A DNA stretch of 64,000 nt from Flavobacterium sp. N1736 (GTDB taxonomy: Bacteria; Bacteroidota; Bacteroidia; Flavobacteriales; Flavobacteriaceae): positions 372,001-436,000 of the forward strand of contig NZ_CP109994.1 in assembly GCF_025947065.1 (NCBI RefSeq), in the 5' to 3' direction. Shown here piece after piece: positions 17,201 to 27,122 of this stretch. The notes beneath the pieces were generated by a model. The model searched no databases. It had not been told where the DNA came from and saw only the letters and a list, made by a program, of their open reading frames with translations. The first letter of the stretch is position 1; each line of letters starts with the position of its first letter. The position numbers and the translations under genes are program-made.

Positions 17201-19123
17201 ATGAGAGAACTTTTAACAATTTCTCTTGTGTTTATTTTGTCTTTTAACAAAATAACTGCGCAAGATTCAATTATTGAACACAAAATTCAAAAAGGAGAAA
17301 CTGCTTATTTTATTGCCCAAAAATATAAGGTTTCTGTTGATGAAATTTACAAACTCAACCCAGAATCGCAAAGCGGAATCAAAGACAATCAAGTTCTTAA
17401 AATCCCTGTTCATTCCGCAGAAAAGCAAAATCAAAACCACCAGACAACTCATATTGTTGGTGCAAAAGAAACCCTTTATGGTTTATCTAAACAATATAAT
17501 GTTTCTGTAGAATCACTTCAAAATGCGAATCCGGTTCTTGCCAACGGACTTCAGATTGGTCAGGAATTAGTTATTCCGCAAAATACTTCAAATACTTCAA
17601 ATACTTCAAAACCTGAAATTACTGCTTATTCAAAAGCAACACATTTAGTTGTGGCTAAAGAATCGCTGTTTAGCATTGCCAGACAATATAATGTTTCGGT
17701 TCAGGATTTAGAAAATTTAAATAAAGATTTACTTTTAAACGGTTTACAGATTGGTCAGACAATTGCAATTCCAAACAAAAGAAAAACGCTTGATGGCAGG
17801 GTTCGCGTAATTAATCAGGAAACTGTTTTTCATGTGGTTGAACCAAAAGAAACCAAATTTTCGATTGCTAAAAAATACGGAATTTCGATTGATCAGTTAG
17901 AATCTCAAAATCCTGAAATTGTAAACGGATTGGTTGTTGGCAACAAATTAGCCATCAATACAAAAGAAATAAAACCGGCAAACGAAAGCGAAGAATTGAT
18001 GCTGGCTCTTGCCGAAAAACAGGTTGTGGTTGAAAAAACAAAAGCAAAAACCGTTGAACTGGAAGATTTAAAAGATCGATTGGTTGTTCAGAAAGAAATG
18101 AATCAAAAAATTATAAAAATTAATGATCTGAAACTTAACCTGGATGATATGAATGGCTCGAAAGATAATTCTGTTGAGAAACTGAGATTGGTTTTAGAAG
18201 CCAATAAAAATGTGCAGGAAATTTTAATGGCAAAATTAGATTCATTAGTCAATACGATGAATAATGATTTGGTGGAATTAAAAAGAATGGATGTTTTAAA
18301 TGTTGACGAATCAAAACGATTAGAAAAACAATCATACGAAAGTATCGGAAAAACGAGTGAATTATCGTCTCAACTAAAAAAAGAACTGGCTGAAAACCGA
18401 AAAGCATACGCCGGTTTAATGAATAAAGTAGAGCGAATTACTGTTGAGGAAAATCAGGAATACAAGAAGAAAATCCGCGAAAGCGAAAAAAACAACAACA
18501 AAACCGGATTGCAGCAACGACTTTCGCTTGACGAAATAAAAAGATATAAAATTGAGCAGGAAAAAGGCGATGCACAAAATCAATTGCTGATTTCTAAAAT
18601 TGATTCGTTGGATACTCAAAAAACAATCGAGATAAAACGTCACATTAGCAAAGCTTCTTATTATAGTATGGAAGCCAGAAAATTTGATGATAAAGTGGCT
18701 TTGATAAAACTGAAAAAATATCAGGATGAAGCGATTAAAAATCAAGTCAAAGAAAATTCAGAAGCGGTTTCGAAATCAGTTTCATTAGAAGAAATGAGAC
18801 AGGAATTGAAGGAAAATCCGCTTAAAAATGAAAAAAATGTCAAGATTGAAGTTTTTGATAATCTTAAAGAAGTTTCAAATGGCTATTACTTAGTTTTAGG
18901 TATATTTACGGATGCAATGCCAAGAGATAAGTTTATTATGAAACTTATCGATTCTGGTAATTTTAACGCTAGTTTTTTCTTTAATATAAACAGTCTTTCT
19001 TATTATGTGTACGCTGATAAGTTCGAAAATATGGAAGAAGTTTTATATCAATGCAAGAAAAAGGAAGAAGATGAGTTATATAAAAACATCATTATTGCTA
19101 AGGCTGAAATTGATCTTAGATAA
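17201..19123 (+). CDS. Multi-LysM protein with coiled-coil and SPOR-like tail
   Basis: 640 residues with a signal peptide (MRELLTISLVFILSFNKITA). Four LysM modules lie at about 25-70, 84-128, 147-192 and 209-252, with repeating KETLYGLSKQYNVS-type cores and GLQIGQ turns, and bind peptidoglycan. Residues 260-540 are a long charged coiled coil. The last 80 residues (GYYLVLGIFTDAMPRDKF, then YYVYADKFENMEE) resemble a SPOR-like module. It is probably a periplasmic cell-wall scaffold. It is followed 98 bp later by a second LysM protein; co-transcription is possible. Exact role unknown. Confidence 0.85.
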   Translation: MRELLTISLVFILSFNKITAQDSIIEHKIQKGETAYFIAQKYKVSVDEIYKLNPESQSGIKDNQVLKIPVHSAEKQNQNHQTTHIVGAKETLYGLSKQYNVSVESLQNANPVLANGLQIGQELVIPQNTSNTSNTSKPEITAYSKATHLVVAKESLFSIARQYNVSVQDLENLNKDLLLNGLQIGQTIAIPNKRKTLDGRVRVINQETVFHVVEPKETKFSIAKKYGISIDQLESQNPEIVNGLVVGNKLAINTKEIKPANESEELMLALAEKQVVVEKTKAKTVELEDLKDRLVVQKEMNQKIIKINDLKLNLDDMNGSKDNSVEKLRLVLEANKNVQEILMAKLDSLVNTMNNDLVELKRMDVLNVDESKRLEKQSYESIGKTSELSSQLKKELAENRKAYAGLMNKVERITVEENQEYKKKIRESEKNNNKTGLQQRLSLDEIKRYKIEQEKGDAQNQLLISKIDSLDTQKTIEIKRHISKASYYSMEARKFDDKVALIKLKKYQDEAIKNQVKENSEAVSKSVSLEEMRQELKENPLKNEKNVKIEVFDNLKEVSNGYYLVLGIFTDAMPRDKFIMKLIDSGNFNASFFFNINSLSYYVYADKFENMEEVLYQCKKKEEDELYKNIIIAKAEIDLR

Positions 19124-19220
19124 TAATTAGATAAAAATTAACAACTGGCCTGAATCTTGCTTTAGCCAAAATTAGTATCTTGTTTTTTTGAATTAAAAAT
19201 TAAATTGTTTAAGCCTCATT

Positions 19221-21326
19221 ATGAAATATTATTTAGCACTATTATCTCTCATTTTTTTTATTACTTGTTCGGCATTTTCGCAGGAAAAAGTGGTAAAATA
19301 CAAAGTTTTAAGTGGAGAAACCGTTAACCAGATTGCTGAGAAATTTAAGGTTACGCCTTATGATATTTATTCATTAAATCCTGATGCGCGTGCCGGAATT
19401 TCGCCAAATTCTGTTTTGTTGATTCCAACAGTTGCCGGAAAATCAGTAGCAAAAGCAGATAAAAGCAATGTTTCAGGAAAAGAGAAAACGCACGAAGTAC
19501 AGCCAAAAGAAACTTTATTTGGAATTGAAAAAAAATACGGTGTTTCTGATGAAGCTTTAAAAGCAGCAAATCCGTTTTTGGTTGCCAATGGTTTGCAAAT
19601 TGGTCAAACACTAGTTATTCCTTCAAAAGGATCGATGCCAAAAACTGATAAACCGGCTAAAACTTCTGGTCCTGAAAAGTATGTATATCATGATGTTGTA
19701 GCAAAAGAAACTAAATATTCGATTGCAAAACAATATAAAACTACGATTGAAGATTTAGAAAAACGTAATCCTGAAATTGTAACAAGTTTGCCGGTTGGTT
19801 ACAGATTAACTATAAAAGGTACGGCTCCTAAAACAGAAACTTCAACACAAGTTGTTGAAAATACTGTTAAAGCGGAATCTAAAAAACCTGTTGAAACTAC
19901 TAAAAAAGTGACAACATATATGGATTATCAGGTAAAACCAAAAGAGACTTTTTATAGTTTGACACATACGTTTCATGTAACTCAGGAAGAATTGACAGAA
20001 CTAAATCCATCACTTTCTGAAGGCGTAAAAGAAGGAATGGTTTTAAAAGTTCCGTCCGGATATGTAGCGGCAGTTCCTATTGTGGCACAACAACAACCAG
20101 TGGTTGAAAAAACAATTGAGAAACCGATTGAAAAGCCCGCTGATAAACCTGCAGATAAGCCAGTTGAAAATACAGGAGGAGGAATCAGGATTCTTGAAAA
20201 AGTAAAATCTGAAGAGGTTTCTGTTAATCCGGAAGTTGTTGAGTTAACTAAGAAAAGAGGACAAACAGAACGTAAAAAAGTAGTTTTGTTGCTGCCTTTT
20301 AATATTGCTAAAATGCAAAATGATACAACAAGTACGGCAACCCGCTTAAAAAAGGATAAGTTTTTGAATATGACCCTTGATTTTTATTCAGGAGCTATGA
20401 TGGCGATCGATTCGGCAAAAGTTCTAAAATTGCCAATTGATGTTGCTATTTACGATTCGCAGGAAACGAAAAATACATCGAATGTGTCGAGCTTAATTGC
20501 ACAGAATAAATTGCAGACTGCAAATGCGGTTATCGGACCATTTTATCAAAGCAATGCCGAAGCTGCGGCAAATTCATTGCGTTTGTATAATGTGCCTGTA
20601 ATTTCGCCATTATCAAAAGATACAGCAAATCCAATCGATAATTTATACCAGTCAATACCAACAAATGATGTCGTTAGAAATGCAATTTTTGATTATATGC
20701 GTGCTAAAAACGGAAATATTGTTGCCGTTGTAGATAAGAAAAAAGAGTCGGTTATAAATTATATCAAGCAAAATCAAAAAGGTGTTGTTTTTGCAGCTTT
20801 GTCTGAAACCGGAGGTTTAGATGTAGCAAATTTAAAAAGTTTGTTATTGCCAAACAGACAAAATTATGTGGTAATGGAAACGGCAAATACGGCAATGATC
20901 AAAACGACTATAAAAGCTTTGATTGATGCGCAAAAATCGTGTCAGGTTCAACTGGTAATTTTAGAGCCAAACAGTACGCTTGATACAGACGAAATTAGTT
21001 TTGATAATCTGGTAAAATTAAATTTAATGTATCCTTCGGTAACGCGTGAAAGTGATGAACAGCCGGTTTTAATCTTTGAAAAAGAATACAGATTGAAAAA
21101 TAAAGTGAATCCTAATTCGTATGCAACTCGTGGTTTTGATGTTACTTTTGATACTATGATGCGTTTGGTACAAGGAAAAACCTATCAGGAAACGACAGAT
21201 TTAATGACAACAGAACAAGTTGACAATAAATTTCAATATTACAAAAAAGATGATGGAGGACACGCAAATAAAGGTGTTTACATTTTATATTACGATTCAG
21301 ACTTAACTTTAAAAGTAGCAAATTAA
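19221..21326 (+). CDS. LysM protein with periplasmic-binding-protein (PBP1-like) C-terminal domain
   Basis: 701 residues with a signal peptide (MKYYLALLSLIFFITCSAFS). Four LysM modules cover about 25-70, 90-135, 155-195 and 238-282, then a Pro/Lys/Glu linker (about 290-335). A type 1 periplasmic-binding-protein-like domain runs about 350-700, with KKVVLLLPFNIAKMQ, GAMMAIDSAK and IGPFYQSNAEAAANSL. This layout is common in Bacteroidetes and resembles regulators of wall synthesis such as LpoA in domain content only. Its stop overlaps the start of the OsmC gene (TAATG). Ligand and partner are unknown. Confidence 0.85.
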   Translation: MKYYLALLSLIFFITCSAFSQEKVVKYKVLSGETVNQIAEKFKVTPYDIYSLNPDARAGISPNSVLLIPTVAGKSVAKADKSNVSGKEKTHEVQPKETLFGIEKKYGVSDEALKAANPFLVANGLQIGQTLVIPSKGSMPKTDKPAKTSGPEKYVYHDVVAKETKYSIAKQYKTTIEDLEKRNPEIVTSLPVGYRLTIKGTAPKTETSTQVVENTVKAESKKPVETTKKVTTYMDYQVKPKETFYSLTHTFHVTQEELTELNPSLSEGVKEGMVLKVPSGYVAAVPIVAQQQPVVEKTIEKPIEKPADKPADKPVENTGGGIRILEKVKSEEVSVNPEVVELTKKRGQTERKKVVLLLPFNIAKMQNDTTSTATRLKKDKFLNMTLDFYSGAMMAIDSAKVLKLPIDVAIYDSQETKNTSNVSSLIAQNKLQTANAVIGPFYQSNAEAAANSLRLYNVPVISPLSKDTANPIDNLYQSIPTNDVVRNAIFDYMRAKNGNIVAVVDKKKESVINYIKQNQKGVVFAALSETGGLDVANLKSLLLPNRQNYVVMETANTAMIKTTIKALIDAQKSCQVQLVILEPNSTLDTDEISFDNLVKLNLMYPSVTRESDEQPVLIFEKEYRLKNKVNPNSYATRGFDVTFDTMMRLVQGKTYQETTDLMTTEQVDNKFQYYKKDDGGHANKGVYILYYDSDLTLKVAN

Positions 21327-21727
21327 TGACATCAAAAGTAACCTATTTAGGCGATTTAAGAACAAAATCAATTCATGTGCAATCAGGAAGTGAAATCATT
21401 TCGGATGCACCATTAGATAATAATGGAAAAGACGAAGCTTTTTCTCCAACAGATACAGTTGCCAATGCTTTAGCCAGTTGTATGTTTACAATTATGGGAA
21501 TTAAAGCTCGCGATATGAACATAGATTTAAGTGATTCGACAGCGGAAGTGACTAAAATAATGAATGCTGAACCAAGACGAATTGGTGCAATTGAAGTTGT
21601 TTTTGAAATGCACGGAACTGACGATGAAAAGAATAAAACAATTCTGGAACGCGCGGCAATGACTTGTCCCGTGTTTTTAAGTTTAAATTCGGAGATTGAA
21701 AAACGAATTACTTTTAACTGGAAATAG
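21326..21727 (+). CDS. OsmC family peroxiredoxin-like protein
   Basis: 133 residues spanning the OsmC/Ohr fold. The two catalytic cysteines are in ALASCMFTIMGIKARD and MTCPVFLSLN. The family reduces organic hydroperoxides using these cysteines. It shares a TAATG stop/start overlap with the LysM-PBP gene upstream, so it is translationally coupled. That pairing is a genome habit and need not mean a common pathway. A terminator follows. Confidence 0.92.
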   Translation: MTSKVTYLGDLRTKSIHVQSGSEIISDAPLDNNGKDEAFSPTDTVANALASCMFTIMGIKARDMNIDLSDSTAEVTKIMNAEPRRIGAIEVVFEMHGTDDEKNKTILERAAMTCPVFLSLNSEIEKRITFNWK

Positions 21728-21742
21728 TTTATAATTTATATT

Positions 21743-21772
21743 AAAAACCATCATGAAAGTGATGGTTTTTTT
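21743..21772 (+). terminator. Terminator of the LysM/OsmC unit
   Basis: 11-bp perfect stem (21743-21753 with 21760-21770, AAAAACCATCA) and 6-nt loop followed by T residues, 16 bp past the OsmC stop. Confidence 0.85.
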
Positions 21773-21870
21773 ATGTCTTGAAGTTTTTGTTTTCCGATTA
21801 GAAATTAAAAATTAACAAAAATTTCATAGCCGGATATTAGTTATAAAGAACTAATTGGGTTAAATTTGTT

Positions 21871-21930
21871 TGCAAAAAAAATGCATGATTTTGCATAAAA
21901 AATGCATGATTTTGCATAAAAAATGCAAAA
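21871..21930. repeat. 21-bp direct repeats with TGCAAAA/TTTTGCA symmetry upstream of nagB
   Basis: ATGCATGATTTTGCAT recurs exactly at 21881 and 21902 (period 21). It is flanked by TGCAAAA at 21871 and ATGCAAAA at 21923, giving alternating TTTTGCA/TGCAAAA half-sites about two helical turns apart. This looks like a multimeric operator about 180 bp ahead of nagB. A -7-like TAAATTTG lies just upstream at 21861-21868. The rest of the 376-bp gap holds nothing else clear. Confidence 0.6.
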
Positions 21931-22103
21931 TATACACTTATTAATTTTTGAGTGTAACAATCTCTCTTATAGGTTTTTATGTAAAAAGTCGGGTGGTAAA
22001 TCTTTCTATAATTCCATTTAAAGATGTTATCTTTATATGGGATTGATTACTAAGGTTTTATGTTTTGTTAAGAGATTAAAAAAATCAAAAAAAAATATAT
22101 ATC

Positions 22104-24032
22104 ATGTTAAAAAGTAAAATCGACAAAGCAACGGGATTCGAGAAACGATTCGAAAACATCAATACGGTTGTTTTTGAAAATTCGTCTGACGCTTCAAAAG
22201 CTGTTGCTCAGGAAATTGCCGCTTTAATTCAGTTAAAACAAAAAGAAAACAAACCTTGTGTTTTAGGTTTGGCAACGGGTTCTTCGCCAAAAGGATTGTA
22301 CGCCGAATTGGTACGTCTGCATAAAGAAGAAGGCTTGAGTTTTAAAAACGTAATCAGTTTTAATCTGGATGAATATTATCCGATGCAGCCCAACTCAATC
22401 AACAGTTATGTTCGTTTTATGAAAGAACTTTTGTTTGACCATGTTGATATTTTACCTGAAAATGCGCATGTTCCCGACGGGCTTTTAACGAAAGAACAAA
22501 TCGCGGATTATTGCCATGATTATGAAACAAAAATCGAAGCTTTGGGCGGAATCGATCTTCAGATTCTGGGAATTGGAGGAAACGGACATATTGGTTTTAA
22601 TGAATCGGGTTCGCTGCAAAACTCAAAAACAAGATTGGTCGCTTTAGATCATATTACAAGAGTGGCAGCAAGCAAAGATTTCTTCGGACTGAGCAATACG
22701 CCAAGAACCGCAATCACGCTTGGCGTTAAAAAAATCATGGAAGCCAAACAGGTTATTCTACTCGCTTGGGGAGAAGGAAAAGCCAATATTGTAAAAAAAT
22801 CGGTAGAAGATGAAGTGACCAATCGCGTGCCGGCTTCGTTTTTACAGGAACACAATAATGCTGTTTTTATTCTGGATAAGGAAGCATCTTCAAAACTAAC
22901 AAGAATCAACAAACCGTGGCTGGTAGAAAAAGTAATCTGGACAGACAAACTAAGCCGTAAAGCGGTTTTAGGATTGGCGCTTCAGCTTAAAAAGCCAATT
23001 TTAATGCTAACTGATGCCGATTATATCGAACATGGAATGAGCGATTTACTGGCAGATTCAGGTCCGGCGTATGACATTAACATCAAAATATTCAATAAAC
23101 TGCAAAACACGATTACAGGCTGGCCGGGCGGAAAACCAAATGCAGAGGATTCCAACCGTCCGGAAAGGGCAGAACCTGCCAAAAAACGTGTATTGATTTT
23201 TAGTCCGCATCCTGATGATGATATTATCAGTATGGGAGGCACTTTTATGCGTTTGCAGGAACAGGGGCACGAAGTGCATGTTGCGTATCAAACCTCCGGA
23301 AACATCGCTGTTGCGGATGATGAAGCACTAAGATTCGCAAGATTTGTAATTGATTATAACGAGAAATTCGGAATAAAAAGTGAAGAAGCGGATAATATTT
23401 ACCAAAAAGCACAAACGTTTTTAGAGAATAAAAAGAACAGTGAAATTGATATTCCCGAAGTGCGTTACATCAAGGGCTTAATCCGAAAAGGCGAGGCGAG
23501 GGCAACGAGTCATTTTGTTGGATTGAGTGATGATCAGATTCATTTTATGGAACTGCCTTTTTATGAAACCGGAACAATCGAGAAAAAACCAATCGGACAG
23601 GAAGATATTCAACTGACGATGGATTTAATAGAGAAAATAAAACCACATCAAATCTATGCTGCGGGAGATTTGGCAGATCCGCACGGAACACACAAAGTTT
23701 GTCTGGACGCTATTTTTGAAGCTGTAAAAGCATTAAAATCAAAGCCTTTTATGGATGACTGCTGGCTTTGGCTGTATCGTGGTGCATGGCAGGAATGGGG
23801 AATTGACGAGGTTGAAATGGCGGTACCAATGAGTCCGGATCAGGTTTTGGCAAAACGCCACGGAATCTTCAAACACCAATCTCAAAAAGACGGCGTTGTT
23901 TTTCAGGGAACTGATGCAAGGGAGTTTTGGCAAAGAGCCGAAGACAGAAATGCAGAAACGGCAGCTTTATACCAACAATTAGGTCTGGCAACTTATGCGG
24001 CAATGGAAGCTTTCGTGAGATGGCATTATTAG
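22104..24032 (+). CDS. nagB: Glucosamine-6-phosphate deaminase with fused PIG-L domain
   Basis: 642 residues. The NagB domain (about 20-290) has LGLATGSSPKGLY, FNLDEYYPMQ (catalytic Asp89) and GIGGNGHIGFNE (His162). After a linker, a PIG-L/LmbE-type domain begins near residue 362 with SPHPDDDIISMGG (zinc-binding His-x-Asp-Asp) and continues to the end with DPHGTHKVC. NagB turns glucosamine-6-phosphate into fructose-6-phosphate and ammonia. This long fused form is normal in Bacteroidetes. The C-terminal domain could deacetylate an amino sugar derivative, but that is inference. It stands alone, with a repeat-rich leader. Confidence 0.93.
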   Translation: MLKSKIDKATGFEKRFENINTVVFENSSDASKAVAQEIAALIQLKQKENKPCVLGLATGSSPKGLYAELVRLHKEEGLSFKNVISFNLDEYYPMQPNSINSYVRFMKELLFDHVDILPENAHVPDGLLTKEQIADYCHDYETKIEALGGIDLQILGIGGNGHIGFNESGSLQNSKTRLVALDHITRVAASKDFFGLSNTPRTAITLGVKKIMEAKQVILLAWGEGKANIVKKSVEDEVTNRVPASFLQEHNNAVFILDKEASSKLTRINKPWLVEKVIWTDKLSRKAVLGLALQLKKPILMLTDADYIEHGMSDLLADSGPAYDINIKIFNKLQNTITGWPGGKPNAEDSNRPERAEPAKKRVLIFSPHPDDDIISMGGTFMRLQEQGHEVHVAYQTSGNIAVADDEALRFARFVIDYNEKFGIKSEEADNIYQKAQTFLENKKNSEIDIPEVRYIKGLIRKGEARATSHFVGLSDDQIHFMELPFYETGTIEKKPIGQEDIQLTMDLIEKIKPHQIYAAGDLADPHGTHKVCLDAIFEAVKALKSKPFMDDCWLWLYRGAWQEWGIDEVEMAVPMSPDQVLAKRHGIFKHQSQKDGVVFQGTDAREFWQRAEDRNAETAALYQQLGLATYAAMEAFVRWHY

Positions 24033-24163
24033 TTTTCAGTTTTCAGTGCCAGTAGGCAGTTATTGTAAACTGAAAACTGCGACAGCAAACTGCGATTACG
24101 ACTGTAAACTATTTTAAAATTCGTGGCAAAAAAAATAAAAAATAGCAATAGCTTTGCATGAAC

Positions 24164-24211
24164 AAGAAGCAAGAAAAAAGAATAAGTCAATATTCTATTT
24201 TCTTGCTTCTT
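24164..24211. repeat. Imperfect 21-bp hairpin between nagB and the DUF3820 gene
   Basis: Arms 24164-24184 and 24191-24211 (core AAGAAGCAAGAAAA) pair at 20 of 21 positions with a 6-nt loop. It lies 13 bp before the DUF3820 start and has no strong U tract, so it may be a structured leader rather than a terminator. Confidence 0.6.
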
Positions 24212-24224
24212 TCTTCTTAAAAAA

Positions 24225-24455
24225 ATGGAACCAGACAAAAAACTTCTCATAAAATTAGCTCATACCAAAATGCCTTTCGGGAAATACGAGGGAAAATTTC
24301 TAATTGATTTACCTGAATATTATGTCGTTTGGTATCACAATAAAGGTTTTCCAAACGGAGAATTGGGGCAGCAATTAGCGCTTGTTTACGAATTAAAACT
24401 TAATGGTTTGGAGGAATTGATTCGCAATATTAAAAAGCAATATCCAAAACCTTAA
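24225..24455 (+). CDS. DUF3820 family protein
   Basis: 76 residues: MPFGKYEGKFLIDLPEYYVV followed by WYHNKGFPNGELGQQLALV and LNGLEELIRNIKKQY. This matches DUF3820, small putative nucleic-acid-associated proteins (one subgroup was labelled quorum-sensing-regulated virulence factor, which is not informative here). It is preceded by the hairpin at 24164-24211. Function unknown. Confidence 0.85.
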   Translation: MEPDKKLLIKLAHTKMPFGKYEGKFLIDLPEYYVVWYHNKGFPNGELGQQLALVYELKLNGLEELIRNIKKQYPKP

Positions 24456-24510
24456 AAATAGTAAGAAAAATCTTTTGCTATATCGTTTTTTTTATTTAAG
24501 TTTGGTATGT

Positions 24511-24724
24511 AAAAATATTACAATTCTTAAAACAAAGTGATACCACAGAATTCCAGACTGAATTTATATATGTGTACAAGTCAGTGTTTTAAATGAATAA
24601 TGTTTTTATTTATATTAGATATAAAAAATATTATAATTTTTAGAAACATATTGACACCACTGAATTCGAGCCTGAATTTTTAAATGTGTACAAGTCAATG
24701 TTTTAAAATTATAATATTTTTTTT
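24511..24724. repeat. Duplicated element of about 100 bp (two diverged direct copies)
   Basis: Copy 1 (about 24511-24608) and copy 2 (about 24624-24724) start AAAAATATTA and share GATACCAC/GACACCAC, GAATTC, CTGAATTT and ATGTGTACAAGTCA, ending TGTTTTAAA, with about 75-80 percent identity by eye and a period of 113 bp. They fill the 346-bp gap between the DUF3820 and DUF4190 genes. No gene is evident, though a short common reading frame ends both copies. Confidence 0.7.
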
Positions 24725-24801
24725 ATGTTAAAAACTTACCTCCACTACCATTAAATTATATTAACTGTTTTTTTATTTTTATAAAATAAATTAGTAGTTA
24801 T

Positions 24802-25194
24802 ATGGAAAACAATTTGATACCGCCTAATGCGGGAGAAAATAAAGGTCAAACAGCATTAATCTTAGCAATACTTGCATTTATTTTCTTTTTTATTCCTTAT
24901 TGTTCTTTACTTTCTATACCTCTTGGAATTGCTTCAATAATTTTTGGAAGTATTGGATTATCACAGGCAAAAAAGGCAAATGCTCCTGTTTCTAAACCAA
25001 AAACAGGATTAATAGCAGGAGTTGCAGTAACATCTTTTATAATTCTTTGCGTAGTAGGTGTGATAAGTTTTATGGCAATAAAAAATATAGGTCGTAAAGA
25101 AAAAATGGAAAACACTATCAGATTGGAAATCTCTCGCAAGCGTGATTCAGTTAACGCAAAAATCGACACTACTAAAATCAAAAAAAATCAATAA
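24802..25194 (+). CDS. DUF4190 domain-containing membrane protein
   Basis: 130 residues. A short polar N-terminus is followed by two membrane helices (about 17-50 and 70-95) with the DUF4190 pattern GIASIIFGSIGLSQAKK and GLIAGVAVTSFIIL. A charged Lys-rich tail follows. The family is uncharacterised. It is monocistronic, downstream of the duplicated element at 24511-24724. Confidence 0.82.
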   Translation: MENNLIPPNAGENKGQTALILAILAFIFFFIPYCSLLSIPLGIASIIFGSIGLSQAKKANAPVSKPKTGLIAGVAVTSFIILCVVGVISFMAIKNIGRKEKMENTIRLEISRKRDSVNAKIDTTKIKKNQ

Positions 25195-25327
25195 GTAATA
25201 ACTTGCTCTTAAATTTCTTTGTCCTCTGGATTTCAAGAAAGGCACATAAATAAGCGGAATGTTGTAAAAAAGGACTAATTAAAAGTTAAAATTATTGAAT
25301 TAGAAAAGAAGTTATAGTTCTGTTTAA

Positions 25328-27040
<1,713 letters not shown>

Positions 27041-27122
27041 TAATTAATATTCTAAAGGACTGTAACTTTTGGGTAAAACGCATTACTAATAGCCTTTAAC
27101 GAATAACTTTTTTAAAATTATA

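Noticed and set aside
22649..22948. Minus-strand frame of 99 codons inside nagB
   Set aside because: It is the complement of a conserved coding region, with no recognisable domain.
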